A DNA stretch of 20,446 nt from CALAZP01 sp964410725 (lineage in GTDB: Bacteria > Bacteroidota > Bacteroidia > Chitinophagales > Saprospiraceae): positions 1 through 20,446 of the forward strand of contig CAYPID010000040.1 of assembly GCA_964410725.1 (NCBI GenBank), given 5' to 3'. The translations under genes were made by a program, and so were the position numbers. Numbering within the stretch: position 1 is the stretch's first letter; every line of letters begins with the position of its first letter. Under the pieces are notes generated by a model. It was given only the letters and a program-made list of their open reading frames with translations. It did not search any database and had not been told where the DNA came from. Positions 16,273-20,446 of this stretch are shown here, piece after piece.

Positions 16273-17244
16273 ATGAAATCTTTTTTAAAATTATTCTTTC
16301 TATTATTCTTATTGTCGTGCAGTAATAATGAAGACTCCCAGGAACAAAATGATTTAAACTGTTCTGGGGATTTCTCAACTGCTGGAATTTTGGTCGATAT
16401 CGATGATGAAATATACAATGATGATGAATCTGTGAATAACTACAGTAGATACTCATGGTCTTCTGATGGTTCTGATAGAATTCTAAGTGGTAACGGAATA
16501 CCAAATCATGAAGTAGGAACCTTTCCAAATCCAAACAACCCTAACACAATAAGAGAACAAAATGTAAACAAGAGATTTACCCTTTGTCCTGAAATAATTT
16601 CAGAAAGTGGATTGGAAGTGGTAGGTCCTGCCTTAGCAATCGCCTACGCACTTAACAGTGTCAAGTTTGATCCTGCGACAGCAGGGAGATGTAATGATGC
16701 TGGAGAATGTAGTTTAGCACAAGGTCAGGGGAATTGGAATATTGAAGCATTAGGTCATGACACTTTTGACTTTGGAGATGACATGAATCATGCACATGTT
16801 CAGCCTAATGGTGCTTATCATTATCACGGAATGCCAGAACTATTGGTAGATTTTCTTGGCGATAATCAAGGGATGACAATAGTTGGATGGGCATCTGATG
16901 GGTTCCCAGTATACGCAAGATATGGATTTTCTGACGCTAATAATTCTAACAGCAGTATCAAGTCACTAACTCCGAGTTATAGGTTAAAATCTGAACCTGA
17001 TGCTAATAGACCTACAACTTTAACTGCATTAATTGGTGGGCCTGGTCAGGGCACATCCAATCCAAATACTCCAATCCCAATGGGTGCATTTACACAGGAT
17101 TATGAATACGTTGAAGGCCTTGGAGATTTAGACCAATGTAATGGACGATTTGGAGTAACCCCAGAATTCCCTAATGGTATTTATTACTATGTTGTGACAG
17201 ATGATTTTCCTTTTTTCACAAGATGCTTAAAGGGAGACATTTAA
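16273..17244 (+). CDS. YHYH-domain lipoprotein
   Basis: 323 residues. The signal peptide ends at Cys16 (LLSC), followed by SNNEDSQEQ. The YHYH domain fills the rest: HAHVQPNGAYHYHGMPE around the name-giving YHYH at 182-185, GWASDGFPVYARYGF (205-219), and YYYVVTDDFPF near the C-terminus. Clustered histidines (His163, 173, 175, 183, 185) suggest metal binding, but the family has no settled function. The gene is AT-richer than the sialic acid operon, has its own 250-base upstream gap and a terminator behind it, and does not look like part of the operon. Four or more cysteines (Cys30, 105, 140, 146) could form disulfides outside the cell. Confidence 0.85.
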   Translation: MKSFLKLFFLLFLLSCSNNEDSQEQNDLNCSGDFSTAGILVDIDDEIYNDDESVNNYSRYSWSSDGSDRILSGNGIPNHEVGTFPNPNNPNTIREQNVNKRFTLCPEIISESGLEVVGPALAIAYALNSVKFDPATAGRCNDAGECSLAQGQGNWNIEALGHDTFDFGDDMNHAHVQPNGAYHYHGMPELLVDFLGDNQGMTIVGWASDGFPVYARYGFSDANNSNSSIKSLTPSYRLKSEPDANRPTTLTALIGGPGQGTSNPNTPIPMGAFTQDYEYVEGLGDLDQCNGRFGVTPEFPNGIYYYVVTDDFPFFTRCLKGDI

Positions 17245-17251
17245 AACAAAA

Positions 17252-17278
17252 ACGGCTACACTAAAATAGTATAACCGT
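17252..17278. terminator. Terminator after the YHYH gene
   Basis: 12-base arms ACGGCTACACTA and TAGTATAACCGT around an AAA loop, seven bases after the stop codon, followed by an AT-rich ATTATCATTATAA tail. On the plus strand two C-A mismatches interrupt the stem; on the minus strand these become G-T wobbles. Bases 17279-17512 hold no recognisable gene. Confidence 0.55.
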
Positions 17279-17512
17279 ATTATCATTATAAGTTGCTCCC
17301 CCTATTATTCAAAGATGCAGCACCAATCATTATAATTTGTAAATTTAAATTATTGAAATATAGGTGTTTGATTTATGTCAAGAATCCATCTGTTTGAGTT
17401 TGTCACCCTTTTTGCGATCAGGACTTCCTACTATAGATAAGGCCTATTTGAGATGTATAAAAAGCTATTTTTTGTGCTTTTCTATTTAAAGAATTTAACA
17501 GGCACTATTCTA

Positions 17513-18412
17513 ATGAAAAAACAGCGTATATTTTTTGGGTATATAGCCCTACTTATTTTTTTGGTTGCCGCTTGTGAACAACGCACCTATACACTTGTAG
17601 ATCAATACATTTATAAACAAAAAGAACATCCAGGTGATCCCAGCACATGGACATTGGTTTGGGAAGATGATTTTGACTCGCTGCAAACACAGTTTTGGAA
17701 CCCCATCGATTTGTATAAGTCAGAACGAATCATAAGCCGTAATCCACAGTTTTTAGAAGATAGAAATGCGTGGCGGGCCTTCACAAACAGCTGGTCCAGT
17801 TATATGTCTGCCGACAATCCAGAAACCATTACATTTCAAAACGGAATTGTAAATCTAAAGGCGCTTAAAAACAATGACACCACAGCTTGGGACAACAGGC
17901 CCTACCATACTGGAGGATTGTGGTCGCAACATAAGTTTGCGTTTCAGTATGGGCGGTTAGAAATCCGCGCCAAACTTGACCCTGCAAATGGTGCATGGCC
18001 CGCCTTGTGGCTCATTCCAGAAAAAAGTATTTATCCTGATCAGCACAATGGTGAAATTGACATCATGGAAAGACTCAATCATGATCCATTTGTTTATCAA
18101 ACCATTCATTCGCATTGGAATTTGAACCTCAAATTGGACAACCTCAAACGATATGATACCATTTCCTTTGCCCCTACGGAGTACAATACTTTTTGGGTGT
18201 CTTGGGAAAAAGAAAAAATCACGTTTGGCATCAACGATCGCACCAATTTTGAATATCACAAACTTCAAGGAGCGGGTACCTATCAGTGGCCGTTTGATCA
18301 GCCCTTTTTTGTGACTCTGAGCCAGCAACTCGAGGGGTGGCCTGGCAAGGTGACCCAGCCCGAAGAACTGCCGATAGACATGAAAATTGATTGGATCCGA
18401 TTATATCAATAA
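17513..18412 (+). CDS. GH16-family glycoside hydrolase lipoprotein
   Basis: 299 residues from the ATG at 17513. An in-frame ATG 60 bases upstream would add 20 residues ahead of a normal lipoprotein signal and was not chosen. The signal ends at Cys21 (LVAAC). The jelly-roll domain runs from about 45 (TLVWEDDFDSL) to the end (IDMKIDWIRLYQ). The catalytic motif is GEIDIMER: nucleophile Glu171, Asp173 and acid/base Glu176. GRLEIRAKLDPANGAWPALWLIPE precedes it as in laminarinases and related beta-glycanases. It hydrolyses a beta-linked polysaccharide at the cell surface; substrate (laminarin, agar or carrageenan type) cannot be decided by eye. It is not co-located with SusCD genes of its own and shows no link to sialic acid. 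Confidence 0.88.
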   Translation: MKKQRIFFGYIALLIFLVAACEQRTYTLVDQYIYKQKEHPGDPSTWTLVWEDDFDSLQTQFWNPIDLYKSERIISRNPQFLEDRNAWRAFTNSWSSYMSADNPETITFQNGIVNLKALKNNDTTAWDNRPYHTGGLWSQHKFAFQYGRLEIRAKLDPANGAWPALWLIPEKSIYPDQHNGEIDIMERLNHDPFVYQTIHSHWNLNLKLDNLKRYDTISFAPTEYNTFWVSWEKEKITFGINDRTNFEYHKLQGAGTYQWPFDQPFFVTLSQQLEGWPGKVTQPEELPIDMKIDWIRLYQ

Positions 18413-18462
18413 TCGAACCGGTATAGAAAGGATTTTTCATTAGGTTTTGTAAATTTTATCCT

Positions 18463-18594
18463 ATGAATTATCTCCAAAAAGCTATGGGCTATGGATTAGT
18501 ATCCCTCATTGTTCTGATCCTTACGATTGTGATTTTAAGTGAACATGTTGAAAGCACATTCCTGAATATTCTGTTTTCGATATTTCGAGATTGA
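18463..18594 (+). CDS. Possible 43-residue membrane peptide, perhaps a chimeric remnant
   Basis: An open frame starting MNYLQKAMGYGLVSLIVLIL contains one convincing membrane helix (about 10-26). Its second half (from about residue 26) is an out-of-frame reading of the DUF2779 remnant that begins near 18546. So the frame may be the first part of a membrane protein cut by a recombination junction, rather than an intact small gene. Confidence 0.3.
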   Translation: MNYLQKAMGYGLVSLIVLILTIVILSEHVESTFLNILFSIFRD

Positions 18595-19360
18595 ACAAAG
18601 ACAAGAAGTTTGATTTATATAATCAAGGAGTAGTCACATTGGATCAGATTGACCTTCGTCAAACTGATCTGAATCCAAATCAAGTTTTACAGATTCAATC
18701 TGAATTAAGTGGATCAAGTCATATTAACATTGACGAGATAAGAATTTTCACAAGTGGATTAAATTACCCATTATACTTTTTGGATTTCGAAACCATTGGT
18801 CCTGCGGTTCCAATTTATGATGGTAGTAGACCCTACCAGCAATTGGTATTTCAATATTCTCTTCATATTCAAGAGACTTCAACTTCTGAATTAGAACACA
18901 GAGAGTATCTCGCAGATCCAACTAAGGACCCAATAATTGGTTTCATAGAACAACTGATTCAGGATTGTGGTAATAGTGGTGATATATTAGTCTACAATAT
19001 TGGATTTGAGAGAGGGAAACACAATGATTTAATCGATGTATTCCCTGAGTATTCTAATGAGCTGAGAGGGATTATTAATCGTCTAAAAGACCTCATGACT
19101 CCATTTCAACAGAAATGGTATTATACCCCCGAAATGAGAGGGAGTTATTCTATTAAGTCCGTTCTTCCCGCACTTATTCCTGATCTCTCATACAACGACC
19201 TTGATATTAAAGAAGGAGGCACTGCATCCAAACCTTCCTATCCATGGTTAACGGAACCTTTGAGGGTAATGTCGAAAAAACAAGAAAACAACTATTAGAG
19301 TATTGTAAGATGGATACTCAAGCTATGGTAAAAATACTTGATGTACTAAATCAAGTTTAA
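18546..19360 (+). pseudogene. Truncated, frameshifted DUF2779-family gene
   Basis: The frame reads C-stop-KHIPEYSVFDISRLNKDKKF.. from 18546 and continues through the DUF2779 core (YPLYFLDFETIGPAVP, PYQQLVFQYSLHI, LVYNIGFERGKHND, MRGSYSIKSVLPAL). Family members are usually near 500 residues; here the N-terminal half is missing. TGA at 18549 stands where a Trp codon is expected, and the natural frame is lost at the A-run 19230-19232, apparently by deletion of one A. Past that point frame +2 restores SMVNGTFEGNVEKTR and LEYCKMDTQAMVKILDVLNQV, ending at 19360. The LDFET and YCKMD motifs resemble RNase H-like 3'-5' exonuclease motifs. The uninterrupted piece 18591-19298 (TTG start) would encode 235 residues lacking the last motif. 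A single-base sequencing error could explain the frameshift but not the truncation. Confidence 0.75.
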
Positions 19361-19696
19361 AAGTCGATTTCTGCCAAAAATCGGAAAAATTTTCAATGAC
19401 CTTTCTCTTAGAAAACTTAGTTGTTGGTTTTTTTTGGCAGAAAATTTTTTTCACCAGAATTCAAAGAAATCATTGACGCCCCCTTTTTAGAACCCTAAAA
19501 CCGTAATATCAATTTGGGATACGGCAGGGCGGACGGGAGTCCCCCTAATTTGATCAAATCGTCGACTAAGGACCTTCCTCAATTCTATTTGGCAGAAAAA
19601 AGTGTCGCAAATCAATTACCGTAGCAAAACTTTAGCATTTATAATTCCGGCACCCTGATTTTTCGCGGTAAAATAGCCTCACAGAAATCCAAAGGA
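19361..19696. other. Non-coding region with repeats and hairpins beside the recombinase
   Basis: 336 bases with no convincing gene. The 11-base motif TTTCTGCCAAA occurs three times: forward at 19368-19378, inverted at 19433-19443 and 19588-19598. The first two extend to a perfect 13-base inverted repeat (19368-19380 and 19431-19443). A strong hairpin GGAC-GGGA-GTCC (19531-19542) with a GNRA loop is extended by GGG/CCC outside one bulge. A perfect 12-base palindrome ATTTGATCAAAT lies at 19548-19559, directly followed by CGTCGAC. It could be a recombination site for the neighbouring enzyme, a structured RNA, or a transcription end region. Confidence 0.5.
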
Positions 19697-20287
19697 TTAC
19701 AAACTCAAACTCTCATATACTCCCATCACTTCTTTCTCCCTTATCCCAAGATATCGTTTGGTGATTCCCACGGACGAGTGTCCGAAGAGCTCCATTAGCA
19801 GTAGAATAGATTGATCTGAGTAGTTATTTAATTCTAACACCCTTCTTCCCAGTGTTTTCCTGAGCATGTGGGAGGATACATTCCCTTCAACAGAAACTTT
19901 ATATTTCTTAAGAATTTTCTTGAGAGATACGTTTATCCAAGATTTATCTATGGGTTTTGTTCCGTATCTATTTACAAAGATGAATTGACTATCATCTTTT
20001 ATTAATTGTTTTGTTTTGATTCTATTTATTAGGTCGAGTAAATCCTCATTTAGTTTTATCCTCCGAACCTTTTTTGTTTTTTTCTCCGTAATTGATAGAA
20101 TACTCTCCGCCGCAAAGTCGCAGTATCGCAACCCCAACAAATCACTTATTCTTAACCCTGTAAATACGCCGATTGCAATGAGTAAGCAATATTTATAGTT
20201 TTCATCTCTCTCTAATTTGGCGATTAAAGACTTAAAGTCATCCCATTCAATCGCCCCAGTTGTTGTTCTCTGACCTTGTAGTGACAT
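19697..20287 (-). CDS. Small tyrosine recombinase, catalytic domain only
   Basis: 196 residues, about half the usual integrase length. All catalytic residues are present: Arg46 (TGLRISDLLGL), a beta-strand lysine (Lys69 or Lys70 in TEKKTKKVRRI), His140 and Arg143 (HMLRKTLGRR), His170 (LFGHSS) and the nucleophile Tyr179 (TKRYLG). The N-terminal core-binding (SAM-like) domain is absent, but the frame upstream is closed by a nearby stop, and short recombinases of this shape are widespread in Bacteroidota, so it looks intact rather than truncated. Such enzymes cut and rejoin DNA at specific sites. The adjacent non-coding repeats at 19361-19696 are candidate sites. No other phage or transposon gene is in view. 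Confidence 0.88.
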   Translation of the reverse strand: MSLQGQRTTTGAIEWDDFKSLIAKLERDENYKYCLLIAIGVFTGLRISDLLGLRYCDFAAESILSITEKKTKKVRRIKLNEDLLDLINRIKTKQLIKDDSQFIFVNRYGTKPIDKSWINVSLKKILKKYKVSVEGNVSSHMLRKTLGRRVLELNNYSDQSILLLMELFGHSSVGITKRYLGIREKEVMGVYESLSL

Positions 20288-20446
20288 TTTTTCATTTTTG
20301 GTGAAGGGCTAACATAAGCGCAAATCTTAGACTTTGCAGCATCTGGTGACAAAAGTGTAAGTATGAGTTTTACGTTTAATGTACTGAAACCTCGGGAGGA
20401 CTTGATTCTATTGAGTTTAATAGTAAAACGGGTACTTATACTTATG
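20288..20446. other. Region upstream of the recombinase, possible start of a gene at the window edge
   Basis: 159 bases with no complete gene. An imperfect inverted repeat joins about 20350-20371 (GTGTAAGTATGAGTTTTAC) to about 20421-20441 (GTAAAACGGGTACTTATACT). A plus-strand frame opens at ATG 20363 (MSFTFNVLKPREDL..) and runs off the window. It could be the first 28 codons of a gene, but the sample is too short to judge. Confidence 0.25.

Noticed and set aside
17453..17512. Upstream ATG for the GH16 gene
   Set aside because: It would put 20 hydrophobic residues before a complete lipoprotein signal ending in LVAAC, so the ATG at 17513 is preferred.
19361..19696. Integron attachment-site array or CRISPR
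   Set aside because: Only three copies of an 11-base motif, unequally spaced and in mixed orientation; no regular repeats with spacers and no gene cassettes.

Overview
The window looks like a chromosome segment of a flavobacterium (Bacteroidota, Flavobacteriaceae). The grounds are a SusC/SusD pair, many lipoproteins with permissive lipoboxes, Bacteroidota-type promoters (TTTG / TAnnTTTG) instead of Shine-Dalgarno-led starts, and an initiator tRNA with family-typical flanks. The enzyme set is common in marine, polysaccharide-degrading members, but I cannot name a genus. All identifications rest on motifs read by eye, without database searches.

Layout. (1) 1-523: an initiator tRNA-Met on the minus strand with its promoter, terminator and a nest of inverted repeats downstream. 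(2) 524-772: a small, probably truncated gene of unknown function. (3) 825-16022: a complete-looking sialic acid (sialoglycan) utilisation locus. A lipoprotein GH33 sialidase (825-2468) converges on a FadR-type GntR regulator (2493-3206). Divergent from the regulator runs a seven-gene operon: SusC, SusD, N-acetylneuraminate lyase, a second GH33 sialidase, a PKD/LamG surface lipoprotein, a sialate O-acetylesterase, and a one-piece fusion of a NanM-like mutarotase with a sodium:solute symporter. (4) 16023-18412: a YHYH-domain lipoprotein and a GH16 glycoside hydrolase lipoprotein, each apparently on its own. (5) 18413-20446: an accessory, decaying stretch with a truncated and frameshifted DUF2779 gene, a 336-base non-coding region rich in repeats and hairpins, and a catalytic-domain-only tyrosine recombinase.

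How the genes would work together (inference from families). Surface or periplasmic sialidases release terminal sialic acid, and the esterase removes O-acetyl groups. SusC/SusD carry ligand through the outer membrane, probably helped by the PKD/LamG lipoprotein. The periplasmic mutarotase domain interconverts anomers beside its fused symporter, which imports the sugar with sodium. NanA then splits it to N-acetylmannosamine and pyruvate. Later steps (epimerase, kinase, deacetylase, deaminase) are not in the window.

The points most worth a second look are: a 23-base element (18/23 identical) shared by the promoters of the first sialidase and of susC, containing a FadR-type palindrome; the PKD/LamG protein as an uncharacterised candidate sialoglycan binder; the mutarotase-symporter fusion; and the structured, repeat-bearing non-coding region beside the small recombinase.
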